64,000 nucleotides of DNA from contig NW_024609857.1 of NCBI RefSeq assembly GCF_016920785.2, forward strand, positions 12,996,716 through 13,060,715. The letters are read 5' to 3'. The position numbers and the translations under genes are program-made. Shown piece by piece: positions 34,060 through 45,005 of the stretch. The DNA is from Ixodes scapularis (lineage: Eukaryota > Arthropoda > Arachnida > Ixodida > Ixodidae). Under the pieces are notes generated by a model. It made no database searches. It was not told the DNA's origin and worked only from the letters and a program-made list of their open reading frames with translations. Within the stretch, counting starts at the first letter, position 1, and each line of letters opens with the position of its first letter.

Positions 34060-34453
34060 AAACTGAATTTTTTTCTTAAATCATGAAAACAATATAGTTG
34101 TTGAGGGGAGGCATGTAAATGTACAGCTGATGGAAACAGCGCTAAACCCTCAATTTAGACTGGTGTACTAGTGTTCCTTTATGTAAGTGTGGAGGAGTGC
34201 TGTGTATGTATAAAGCAATGTCACAGGTTCCTATTCTCACCACCAGGGTGCGCTGGTCTTTGCTCTGTAAAATGTGTCTTCGCCATATTAAATTTGTTCT
34301 TTGTGTGCTGCTGCTCTGCGTGGGAGCGTCTGTTCTTTGGCGCTTCGGCGCGACACAACATATAAAACTGAATTTTTTTCTTAAATCATGAAAACAATAT
34401 AGTTGTTGAGGGGAGGCATGTAAATGTACAGCTGATGGAAACAGCGCTAAACC
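34060..34453. repeat. Exact 89-bp direct repeat flanking 216 bp
   Basis: 34060-34148 and 34365-34453 are identical by eye (AAACTGAATTTTTTTCTT ... CAGCGCTAAACC). The intervening DNA is unrelated. The geometry resembles the terminal direct repeats of Penelope elements or an unequal-exchange product. No coding content. Confidence 0.85.
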
Positions 34454-35957
34454 AAAACTTAATAAAAAAATACATAAAATTCCTCTTCTATGTGCACTCT
34501 GAATGAGTGTTTGAACGTGTTGCATTCTACTCCAAAAATAAAAAAAAGAAAAAAAGAAAAAAAAAAGAAATACGGGTACACATTTTTTTAGTAACTTTTG
34601 TAAACTTATTTTGAATCAAAACTTTTATGATGCATTTCTGTACCTTACGCACAGTTGCATCTTCAAGCAAATATTCTTTATCTGAATATGAATAGTGTTA
34701 TTCTATAGCTAGATTCGATGTCCAAAACAGATACAGTGTTCATAAAAAAAAATTATAGTGTATTTGTTTATTTCATACGCATTCCAATGCACCTTGATGT
34801 TTGGCTCGGTGGTTTCGGAGTTATTTTAATTGTAATTCTAACACAATCTTCACAAACAGTAACTTTCCATCTGGCCTACACGAATGAGAATTACAGTCTA
34901 CGTGTGTTAGGTCGCCGCCCAGCGCGCGCATGTTCGCCGCTTTGGAAGGCGAGCAAAGTACACGCCACACGCACGAACACTGAAAATGGCACCGACCAGA
35001 AGCGCTTTTCTGAGATGGTCTATAGATCTTTTGCTAACCTACTTATTTAAGCACCAAGGAGCATATGCATGCTACAGGAGTAGTTACACGTGCTGGCGTC
35101 TGAAACAGTAACCTTTTTATAGAAAATCTAAAACAAAATGGCACATTCCTTCTTGCAAGACGAGCGTGTCGGGCACCTGTACCCACGTTCCGAGCAATCT
35201 CCGTGGTATTTTGGTAATTTGTCAGAAAATGTATAGCGTGACTCTTCAACCTTTCTTCGCCAGCCAGATTCTAATAAAAAGAGAACGGGTTTATCAGCGA
35301 TTTCACGAAACTAGCGAGCCGCGGCTTGAGCGTACCGACTTTTAAAAACGGGTTTATCAAAATCCCAATTGTATTATGTGTAAGTAATTGCTGATATTTG
35401 CTGACAATATTAAGTTGTTTACAGTGGTGAATTGGTATAGAACTGTGAGCACGTTCAGCGAGATATAGCTTATAGCTTGGCGTGGTGTTCTTCAAGCAGC
35501 CAGGGAATGAATCAAAGGTAAAAATTGGGTAGGTTTGTTTTAGAAATTGCGACGTTTTTAGTTTTTGTGATTTATTGCATTTCACAGTTTTACTCGTTTT
35601 AAAATTATTCGCGATTCAAGAGTTTTATAGATGCGACATTCAATTTCGATCAGCACGTAATGTCTGTTACGAATACATAATGTAGAGTTCACGCTGCCAT
35701 CAAGCGTATTAAGTAGCTTTTTGGTTTTCCTTTTCTTTTTTTTTTTTTTTTTGCTATTTTGTTCTTTGCGTTTGTCTTTTTCACTTGTACGTTCCCGCGT
35801 CCAATGCGGCTCGGCTGTCTGGACTTGCATTGGATCAACTAATTAAGACGCAATTGAGCTCGTCTAGAGAATGCTCATTCGCTTGTTATATGGTCGATAC
35901 CAGCCTAATTAGTGCTTCAGATACCAGAAGGATTCGCAGGATAGTGAAGTTAGATAC
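34454..35957. other. Unassigned intron sequence
   Basis: AT-rich with A/T homopolymers (34540-34570, 35738-35753). No gene supported. Confidence 0.4.
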
Positions 35958-36448
35958 CTTATACAATCTTGTGCGCAACAAAGACGAGGACAAAACCAGA
36001 AAAGAGGACACAACAAGGCGCAACTTTCAACTGAGTTTTATTGAAAACGAAAAAAGAACGATGGCTTTCTTGACTTGCATTGCAGGACATGTGGTTGTAC
36101 CCCACTGTTGGATGAATGCGCAAAAATTGGGAAATGCAAGTCAGCGGTAACACGCGATATACAGAAGCCGAGCACATTGATTATTTAGCAGACACGTGTG
36201 TTGCTATGCCGTCGATTGCATTATCGGAGAAGGAATTGTTTTTCCTGAGAACGAAATAGTGTTGTTTCCCAGTTATGCTCTGTCATGGTGTTTTTCCTTT
36301 ACTTTTGTCCTTTTGTTGTCATTGTAACGATGGTTGAGACTACATATACCGGAACACGTTTTCAATAAAATTCAGTTGAAAGTTGCGCCTTGTTGTGTCC
36401 TCTTCTCTGCTTTTGTCCTCGTCTTTGATGCGCACAAGATTGTATAAG
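35958..36448. mobile_element. Foldback element with about 90-bp inverted repeats, Penelope-end-like
   Basis: The left arm runs CTTATACAATCTTGTGCGCA ... GGCGCAACTTTCAACTGA...TTTTATTG from 35958. The right arm is its complement ending at 36448, with few differences and one short gap. The inner ends (AACTTTCAACTGAGTTTTAT) resemble Penelope-like element termini. About 310 bp of spacer without a gene. Confidence 0.8.
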
Positions 36449-37013
36449 ATGTCAAACCAACTCGCCCAAACAACCACTCTTCTTGAAGTTAGATATGTTG
36501 CAACAACACAACAGGAGACCGGTGCGGAATATGATGTTCCTCTACGAAATGATGAACGGAGTTATTGATTCACCCTTGCTGCTCAGCTACATCTGCTTAC
36601 GTGTTCCTCAAAGGTCTACTATAGTGTGTTGATTGTTTTATTCCATATAACCATATTGAACATATCGATGCGAGAGCTACCCATAATATTATTTATTAAA
36701 CTCGTAGCTTTCGACAGTGTACCAATGCCGATGTTTTGTTTTAAATTACAAAACTATGTTTTTACTTTAGTTCAAGAAGAGTTGGAAAGTGCACAACTAA
36801 TTTGTTTGCGGACACTGAAAGTAAATGAATATTCGCTCCACGGAGTACATTTGTACATCTGCATACTTTTGCCATATTTTGCCTTTGCGCGGCTGTAATA
36901 TATATTAGCTATGGCGCGTATTTCAAAAGGATGTGTGGATACAGTAAGTAATGTTTATCTTTTCGTACATTTCATTTACCAAAATAGAAACCTTGTTTTA
37001 GGCGCGAAGCCCC
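36449..37013. other. Unassigned intron sequence
   Basis: No gene supported. It ends in GGCGCGAAGCCCC, which continues as GGGGCTAGCC after the Harbinger element, so the original site can be read across the insertion. Confidence 0.4.
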
Positions 37014-37016
37014 TTA

Positions 37017-39560
37017 AGGCCCTGTCACACTGCGGAAACAGTCGGAGAACTTTGTCCTTCAACACGAGGAAAACATGTTTTCGGGGACCCTGTCACATTG
37101 CGGAAACAGCAACAGTCCGGAAACATGTTGCTGTCGTCCGAAAACCATGTTTCCCAACTTGTTCTCCGACACTCGGGGAACATCCTGTCACACCGAGAAA
37201 GCGTGTTGGAAGAACACAAATTGCCTCCTCTCCTGCGCGCTGCATCCCTCTCTCTCTCGCCCTCGTCTGCCCGGCCGGCTCGGCTAAGCTACAAGCGCGA
37301 GCTCTGGGCTTTCAGCATTCCTGCCAAGAACGCGCGCCCGTGCAGTCCAAGCATTGTTCTGGGCCAGATGCTCGCGCTTGTAGCATCGGCTGCGTCTGGA
37401 CCGAAGCTGAAACGAAGTATAGGCGGCTAGGCTCAGATCCGCTGGCTCCGCTCGCCCCTTGAATCTTTGCCAATTTGGATCGCCGTCTCATCGACGTCGC
37501 TCTACCGTAGTCGATTCATCAGCCGCGCGAACCATCTCGTGTTCTCTGGATTTGGCGGTTGCGTTCTGCTACAGGGCTAGACCCTTGCACGATGGCATAC
37601 GCGCCGGCCACAGCAGCAGCTTCTGCTTTGAGGCCCTGTCATATTGAGGAAACACGGCGGAAACATGAACAAAACATGTTTCTCAACAGTCGGGAAACAT
37701 GTCGGCTGTCGGCTCTGTTGCCCGACAACCCTGTCACATTGAGGAAACAGCAACACAACATTGACGACAGCGACAATGTTGTCTCGGTGTGACAGCTTTT
37801 GGCAACGGAAACCTCGACAACTTGTGTCGGACGACACGTGTTGCCCATTTCGGTGGCTGAGCGAATTTTTTTTCAGCAACACGGCAACATCTATATTTTT
37901 CTGTACAGATAGTCGCACGAGAATACTTCCATAATAACGTCAAGCGTGAAGGGCAATTTTGAACGCGGCTTCTTGCGCGGCGGCAGCTGATCGTCAGAAT
38001 CATCTGAATCGATGGCACAAAGAAGCACCAAAGCAGAAGCTGCTGCTGTGGCCGGCGCGTATGCCATCCTGCAAGGGTCCAGCCCTGTAGCAGAACGCAA
38101 CCGCCAAATCCAGAGAACACGAGATGGTTCGCGCGGCTGATGAATCGACTACGGTAGAGCGACGGCGATGAGACGGCGATCCAAAATGGCAACGATTCAA
38201 GGGGCGAGCGGAGCCAGCGGATCTGAGCCTAGCCGCCTATAGGCCCGTAGGTCTCAAGTTTTGAGCAGCGCTCCAGGCGAGCAAAATAGAATATTTGGCT
38301 CGCGTTTCGAACATGCGTAAATACGCTTCCCCCACTGTAGTTTTTTTATACTCCGTTAGAGGCTAGAAGAGCGAGCCCCGAGCTTTCAGTGTACATACCT
38401 GCCAAGCACGCGCGCTCGTGCAGTGCGAGCATCGTTCAGGGGAACATGCTTTAGCAAGTATTGCTTCGGCTTCGCTATCAAGTGAAGTAAAACATACGGG
38501 CTCACGGAAGCTATCAAAGAGAGCAATAAAGTAATAAAGCTGAAAGGAATGTTTATTGAAACGCTGAGGCCGCGAGCTGCATATTTCTTTTTTCTATTTT
38601 AGTTTTTAGACGTTTTGTTATCGCGCGTCTACAGATGCTGATAGATGCTTGCATTCGAACGTGGCACGTGCAAAATTGAACGTTACAGTGCCGCCTGGAT
38701 GGTGCTGCCAGCATAACATGGTCGCGTCTTGAGGATGCGCTCGCGCCCCCTGCCCGAGAACAACGGGTGTATACTTCGTTTCAGCTTCGGTCCAGACGCA
38801 GCCGCGCGAGCATCTGGCCCAGAACAGTGATTGCACTGCACCAGCGCGCGAGCTTGGCAGGGATGCTGAAAGCCCGGAGCTCGCGCTTGTAGCTTAGCCG
38901 AGCCGGCCGGGCAGACGAGGGCGAAAGAGAGAGGGAGGCAGCGCGCAGGAGAGGAGGCAATTTGTGTTCTTCCAACACGCTTTCTCGGTGTAACAGGGTG
39001 TTCCCCGAGTGTCGGAGAACAAGTTTGGAAACATGGTTTTCGGACTACAGCAACATGTTTCCGGACTGTTGCTGTTTCCGCAATGTGACAGGGTCCCCGA
39101 AAACATGTTTTCCTCGTGTTGAAGGACAAAGTTCTCCGACTGTTTCCGCAGTGTGACAGGGTGCTTCTTTGTGCCATCGATTCAGATGATTTTGACGATC
39201 AGCTGCCGCCGCGCAAGAAGCCGCGTTCAAAATTGCCCTTCACGCTTGACGTTATTATTGAAGTATTCTCGTGCGGCTATCTGTACAGAAAAATATAGAT
39301 GTTGCCGTGTTGCTGGAAAAAAAAAATTCGCTCAGCCACCGGAATGGGCAACACGTGTCGTCCGACACAAGTTGTCGAGGTTTCCGTTGCCAAAAGCTGT
39401 CACACCGAGACAACATTGTCGCTGTCGTCCATGTTGTGTTGCTGTTTCTCAATGTGACAGGGTTGTCGGGCAACAGAGCCGACAGCCGACATGTTTCCCG
39501 ACTGTTGAGAAACATGTTTTGTTGATGTTTCCGCCGTGTTTCCTCAATGTGACAGGGGCT
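37017..39560. mobile_element. PIF/Harbinger-type element with complex internal palindromes
   Basis: The ends AGGCCCTGTCACACTGCGG and (complement) AGCCCCTGTCACATTGAGG are flanked by TTA (37014-37016, 39561-39563), a TWA target duplication typical of PIF/Harbinger. The block 37017-37425 recurs inverted at about 38755-39165. 37495-37630 recurs inverted at about 38030-38205, and 37630-38015 recurs inverted at about 39155-39558. The terminal motif CCTGTCACAnTGnGGAAACA recurs internally at least five times (37083, 37634, 37731 and inverted copies), as expected for transposase binding sites. It looks like two related elements rearranged head to head. No complete transposase is present. Confidence 0.75.
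37891..38100 (-). pseudogene. Short reading frame inside the Harbinger-type element
   Basis: The minus strand encodes MAYAPATAAASALVLLCAID and then SDDSDDQLPPRKKPRSK, about 70 codons including upstream sequence, ending in a stop after SCDYLYRKI. The Ala-rich start, acidic run and basic RKKPR stretch resemble the N-terminus of a Harbinger transposase. The same frame recurs, broken, on the plus strand at 39160-39298. No catalytic DDE region is present. The assignment is inference. Confidence 0.35.
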
Positions 39561-39660
39561 TTAGGGGCTAGCCATGTCCGTATGTCCGTCCGCCGTCGGG
39601 TCACGAGCACGTGAGCACGTGCTCCCGCGCTCGCGTAGGGAAAAAAAAGAAAAAATATAT

Positions 39661-39972
39661 AAAAAAAAAACGCATCTCCACGTGGTGAATGATGTTGATT
39701 GGGGCGAAGCTCTGATGGTGCTGGTCTGCGTAGACGGTGAGCCGCAGCATGCCGAGTCTTTCGTTCGTTTTCATCCATGTCAGAAAGAGAATGTGTGGTA
39801 TGGAACGTGGTTATTATATACACATTTGAGCATTTGACCGCAGCGTGACATGGATGAAAACGAACGAAAGGCTCGGCATGCTGCGGCTCAGCGTCTACGC
39901 AGACAAGCACCACCAGAGCTTTGTCCCAATCAACATCATTCACCACGTGAAGACGCGTTTTTTTTTTTTTTT
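39661..39972. mobile_element. Foldback element with about 120-bp arms
   Basis: 39661-39782 (A-run, CGCATCTCCACGTGGTGAAT ... TTCATCCATGTCA) is complementary to 39846-39972 with a few mismatches, around a 63-bp loop. Outer ends are A or T homopolymers. No gene. Confidence 0.8.
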
Positions 39973-40050
39973 GTTTTTTTTTCTGAATGGTATTTATAAT
40001 TTGCTCGTGAATTTAGAGAAAGTATGTAATTAAGCTTTCTACCTCTGCAG

Positions 40051-40282
40051 GAAATTCTATGATGGCGAGGCCAATCCTATGCGTATATGGTATTCAATTA
40101 TCACCTTGGACCCCGGCCGTAGATCCCGGAGTTTGTGACTACATCTTCATGGACGCACTCTACCTCTCTGGATATGCGGATAGTTTCGTATACCTCACGA
40201 CAACAGGCATAAACTGGTTCATTAAACTCTTGATAGATCAACAAAGCAGCAAAACTGAATTTGGACTTTTCATAAACTACAA
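40051..40282 (+). CDS. Host gene exon: first part of the ectodomain
   Basis: Acceptor TTTCTACCTCTGCAG ends at 40050 and donor GTAAGT starts at 40283. The exon enters in phase 1, compatible with the stalk exon, and leaves in phase 2. It encodes NSMMARPILCVYGIQLSPWT, then PGVCDYIFMDALYLSGYADS, then FVYLTTTGINWFIKLLIDQQ and TEFGLFINYK. The pattern of a hydrophobic strand ending in Cys, then a second one in xVCDYIFxDALY, recalls the first two strands of chitinase-like TIM barrels. It also resembles a large family of uncharacterised tick secreted or anchored proteins, from memory. Function is not known. The exon call rests on splice sites, phase and 77 open codons. Confidence 0.7.
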
Positions 40283-41373
40283 GTAAGTTCCATAAGATGT
40301 GTTGTTCTTTCGCACCGCTTGGTAACAATATTCGCACTTTTATGAATGACAACTCAACTCTTACCCCGATCAAAGTGGCGTATATTAAAGCAGTTACTCT
40401 AGGCACGTAAATCAATTTATTTACTTGTAAAGCACATAGCTATAGACCATTCCAGTGATCCCCTCTTGCGCGTTACCTCCTGTGTTTACTGGATGTGGAA
40501 CGCGTTCTGAACATGCGCATTAGATTTCTTTTGATGGATACCAGATGCCACAGATGCATTCACAACCCAGTGTATCAGCGTTTCATTTTTGTTTTTGTTT
40601 GCTTGATACACACTGGAAAAGTATATTTTATCTAAATGTTTTATTTCTTTATTTTAATGCCATTTGGGAAGGCGGTATTTGGATTGACGTCAGCAGTTTC
40701 ATGGCTGCTTCAGCAATTCCAGCTGTGGCTGCTCTTTCATTCAAGATGGCAATAAAGTTGTATTTTGCACGCGGACCACGCATTGAATCCTTCGCCTAAT
40801 ATGAGGTCCAAGTCATGATCACTTCTTTAGAACAAACAAGTTATGTTCTGCATCTAAAACTTAGCTCGCCAAGGAAGAGGATCCAACATAGGTTGAAGCA
40901 TACACACCATCATGAAAAAAGCGTTCGCGGAGTTCCAGTACATGGCAGCCATGTGCTAAATGACAATTGGATGGATAATCACAGGAGATACTATCGTTGT
41001 TGTCGTGATACGCGTTCCTCAAACACAATATAAAATACTATCGTCATCCCCTGAACCTTTTCCAAGAAAATGTTTTTAACCTTATTTTTTTTAAAGAGGG
41101 AGTGGGTGTGACATTGCTTTTTTCAAATGGGAGCTACCCTAGAATTACAGAACAAATGCGTCGTTGTGTCAAGCCACGATTGGCCAAACAGGGACTATGA
41201 TGTTTTAGCCAGGATCAAAGTCATTTGGTTGTACCCTTCTTTCAGAGACGGAAATTAGAATAACATCAAGCTGTCAACATTGAGGGTGATGGTTTGACAA
41301 AAACCACGGTTTCCAACTTTCGCTTTGCTTGTTACACATGCCATCAAGCTTGTCCTTCTGAATTTGATAATTC
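40283..41373. other. Intron sequence, no gene seen
   Basis: No supported repeat or exon. Confidence 0.4.
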
Positions 41374-41884
41374 TATTCGCGACTCCAGCAAAACGAACCG
41401 CACCTAGCGGGAAAACACTCAACTGGCCAGAACAGGTTTCTTCGCGATTTCTACTCGTCTCTTCCGGCTTCCTTGTTTCCATGTCGTCGGTGGTTTGCGC
41501 GACAGAACAGTTCTACCGGTGACTCTGTCGTAACCGTAGTATCGCCTTGTGGCCCAGGTTGCTCTGCACGCAACCTACGTAACCGCGTGAGCCAGACATT
41601 CTGCGTTTCTCAACGTTCATCAGTACCGTGGAAGGACAGCGGGCAGCCATTTCCTCGTTTCCTCGAAGAAAGTCAAGCCTCTGGAAGTTCGCTTACCCCA
41701 ACACATCGCCGCAGGTTCGAAACGTGGAAGATAAAACGCGGGGGAACCAATTTTGAGCCCAATGCTTACTCCCTGATGTCCCAGCGTTGTGCGTTGAGCT
41801 GGCACATGGCACGGCACGACCTGGATTTGACCGCCATATTTGCCCGATAGTGGCGTCCCGTATAGGTCGCTGGAGTCGCGAATA
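41374..41884. mobile_element. 511-bp MITE with perfect 16-bp inverted repeats
   Basis: TATTCGCGACTCCAGC at 41374-41389 and its exact complement at 41869-41884. Possible TA target site. Other ends of the family occur at 28500, 30157 and 61969. Confidence 0.8.
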
Positions 41885-41905
41885 CTCCGTTCAGCCTTAA
41901 GCTAA

Positions 41906-43320
41906 AGGCCCGTTCACACAGTTGCGTTCGGAGCGATCACTACGCTTACGAACGAATGCAACCGGTTGGAACGACGAGTTGTCATAGCAACGAAGCGCCA
42001 AACGGTCGTTTCGTTCGTGTTCGTTCGCAACTCAAGGAGTTGAGCCGGGCTGAACTTTTTCGTTACGTTCGGGAACGACGGGAACGACAGACCAATCACA
42101 GGTCGAGGAGAGCTTGGTCGCGCGCGTTGCATGCCGGTCGTGCCGGTCTTCTCCTAGCTGCAAAATAAAGTCGGTGGTGATCGTCGACGTGGACGGCGTG
42201 GTGGAAGCTCATCGTTCCCCGTAAAAGCGCTATCCTTGACTGTGAATTTTCGTCGTGTGTCGTTATGATAACCCAGCACGTACTAGAAGGGAAGATCTCG
42301 TGGCGGCACTCTCAAGACAGCACAAACGCCCGTGCCGTCGTGTTTGTTTACTTCGACTGCAGTGGTGCTTTCTTAGCATTTGTGTCCTCGAACATCACCC
42401 GGATTTCTTTTTTGGCGCATTCCATGCGTGTGTTCAAGTTCAAGGTATTACTGGTGCGTACCTTATAAAGGATGCGAATTTTCACGCATTTTCATCATCC
42501 GAGAAAGGTGATTAGTGTTAGTAATCCCGAACGCTCGCAACGTCTCGCTCGCAACGCCTATCTGATCACGAAATTATATTTCTACGTTGCTATATCGCTG
42601 CCAAGATTACATCGTCTTTTATAATAGTAGAAAAGGCGTGGTAGCGAGATTTGTACTGTTGGCAAAGTCGTGTATTAAAGTCGTAATCGTGCAAGACGGC
42701 GTACTGCATCTTTTTTTTTTTTTTCTTTTTTTAACGCACTACCCTGCAAGCGTATCCTGAAAAATAAAAAAATAACGATTGTGGTCATAGAAGACGGTCT
42801 GTCTATTTTCTGTTACGCAAGTGAGTGGCAGTGCGTCCCCTTCCTTTAAGAGGAAACGCTGAAACTGCTGACTGCGGCGGAGAGGTGGTCGCCGTGCTGC
42901 CGACCCGCTGCGCTTGTTGCGGCGGTTGCAGGAGTGTACGCACGGCGCAGAGCGGTCGTACCGGTCACAACGGACGCAGTCGTGCGGGTTCGTTTCAGAT
43001 GTCTGAACCAGCCTTTACACAGCTATTGTAGGCGCACAGCAGATCTTCGTGACTGTACGCCGTAGCCGAAGCCTCCGGCTGCTCGGTGAGGACCTAGCAT
43101 CGGCACTAAACCGTCCGCCATGTTTGTAAGCGTAGATGGGTTGCTTCCTATCGGCTAGGAGCAAGAGCTGAAGCTCGTTTCTCATTGGCTGTTGATTCGT
43201 GTGGTTGCATACGGTTTCATGTGTGTGTACACGTCGCGCACAGTTGTCGTTGAAGTCCCAGCGGTTGCATTCGTTCGTAAGCGTAGTGGTCGCTCCGAAC
43301 GTAACTGTGTGAACGGGCCT
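41906..43320. mobile_element. PIF/Harbinger-like element with TAA target duplication
   Basis: Inverted repeats of about 60 bp start AGGCCCGTTCACACAGTTGC at 41906 and end with the complement at 43320, flanked by TAA (41903-41905 and 43321-43323). The first 17 bp match, and the rest match with few changes. The interior (1.3 kb) has no transposase that I can recognise, so it is non-autonomous. It abuts the 41374-41884 MITE with only 21 bp between. Confidence 0.85.
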
Positions 43321-43323
43321 TAA

Positions 43324-44146
43324 GACTCCAGCCAACGACACAAGCACGAGAGCTCGAGGTCGCTGCTTTGAAGCGTTCTTCAGGAGAACGAGCACGCGCG
43401 CTAAAAGTGCACGTCTCGAAAGAGGAGCGCGGGCTAGCTCGTGCTTGTAGCTTTGGCTACAGTCTCAGCTTAAAGCCCGACGCGCAAAAATTAATTCTCC
43501 TTGGCAGAAGATTTCTGTCCTTTCCTCCGTTTCCACTTCCTATTTTCTTCTCATTTCCTTACATTTTTCTCGCATGCTAAGCGTTCAAGTGGCTTATAAC
43601 CCCCAAAACCTAAACAACAAGGATTAGTCACACTGGCAGGAAATGAGCACTCTTGCTATCGTTTCACTCGGATTTGCGGCTCGCTCTTCGGGCTGTTCTG
43701 TGACTGGCTCACGAGTTTCTTTTCAGGAAGGACCATACTCCTTTCATTCCCATGCTGACAGTACGGTGGAAGCTACGCGCTCGCCGGACGAGTCCTGTGA
43801 CTATCTTTAGCCACGTGATTTCGCTTCCGTCCATACACACGCGCATGGAGCGGGTTCAGGTGATGAAAGGGAGACGGCTGATTGGTCCGGCGGGCGCGTA
43901 CCCACAGCAGTCAGTTCAGGGGTCAACGGAGATTTTTACAATGGAGCTGTTAAAGGCTAGGTTCCCCAGGATCGTGTCCGGTACCAAACAAATGTCGACA
44001 CAAAACTCTGGACAGCCACCGCCATCTATGAGCGACAGCGGCAACCAGACACCCGGTTTGCCGTCCACGCTCATAGATAGGGGCAACCTTTCCAGCCTTT
44101 CCCCTCTGGTTTTCAACAGAGTGGAAATGCTGAATTTCTCTAGGCG
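43324..44146. other. Unassigned intron sequence
   Basis: Contains a GAGCGCGGGCTAGCTCGTGC segment like those in other repeats here (18980, 38880). An open frame at 43752-44156 has no known domain. Confidence 0.35.
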
Positions 44147-44402
44147 GTCGTCCTAGATGTCCTCCTCGAGGTCGTCCTGGAAGTCGTTCTTGAGGTCGTC
44201 CTAGGCATTGTCGTCGAGGTCGTCCAAAAAGTCGTTCTTGGGGTCGCCCCTCAGGTTGTCCTAGGCGTTGTCCGAAGTCGTACTAGACGTAGTCCCTCAG
44301 GTCGTCCTCGAGGTCAACCTAGAAGTCGTCCTTGAGGTCGTCCTAGACGTCGTCTTCTAGTCATCGTCCTTGAGGTCGTTCAAGAAGTTCTTGAGGTTGT
44401 CC
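44147..44402. repeat. Degenerate minisatellite, GAGGTCGTCCT unit
   Basis: About 15 diverged copies of a 15-18-bp unit around GAGGTCGTCCTAGA / GAAGTCGTCCTTGA. It ends about 90 bp before the TTAA element. Confidence 0.8.
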
Positions 44403-45005
44403 CATCATAGTGCAGCTCCGCTGGTCTTCCTTTTTCATCAGAGTGGAAAGGCTGAAAGTTTTTCTTTATTTCTTATAGGGCCAGCGAGGTTAAAGGGGCA
44501 GTGCAACGATTTTCAGACTTTGGCCAGTTAAGTGCGGAAGTTAATCTGCGTCACCTATGGAACGAAAAACCGAAAGCCGCATTTTCTTGCGAGCGCTAGT
44601 TCTTATATAAAAAAAAATGAAACAAATCGAAGGTCGAAGTGCCTCTCAACTCTCCACGCCGATTTTCGAGTGACGTCTCTGGGGGTTCACGTGGTTTCCC
44701 CTTGGGCCCTCTCTTCAGAGACCCCAGCCGCTTCCTCCGCGATTGTGGACTTTCAAACGATTAGCCTCGTCGAAGGTCGCGGCGAGCGATGGACACAAAG
44801 GACGGTTCTCTATGGGGCTGACAGCGAGTGTGGATGGTTGGATGGATGGTAATGGCTATACCCTTTGTATCGGGCGGCAGCTTGCGCCACCTAGCCTAAC
44901 ATTTCATCATCCCTTCTACTAATTTTTTTTTGTATGAATTTTGTTATAACAGTTCCCCCTCTCTTTTAAATTGAATTTATTGCCTATTTTTATATGTATT
45001 TTTTT

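Noticed and set aside
37098..37462. Overlapping frames in the Harbinger-type element
   Set aside because: Shadows of GC-rich inverted repeats. The same frames appear mirrored at 38683-39177.
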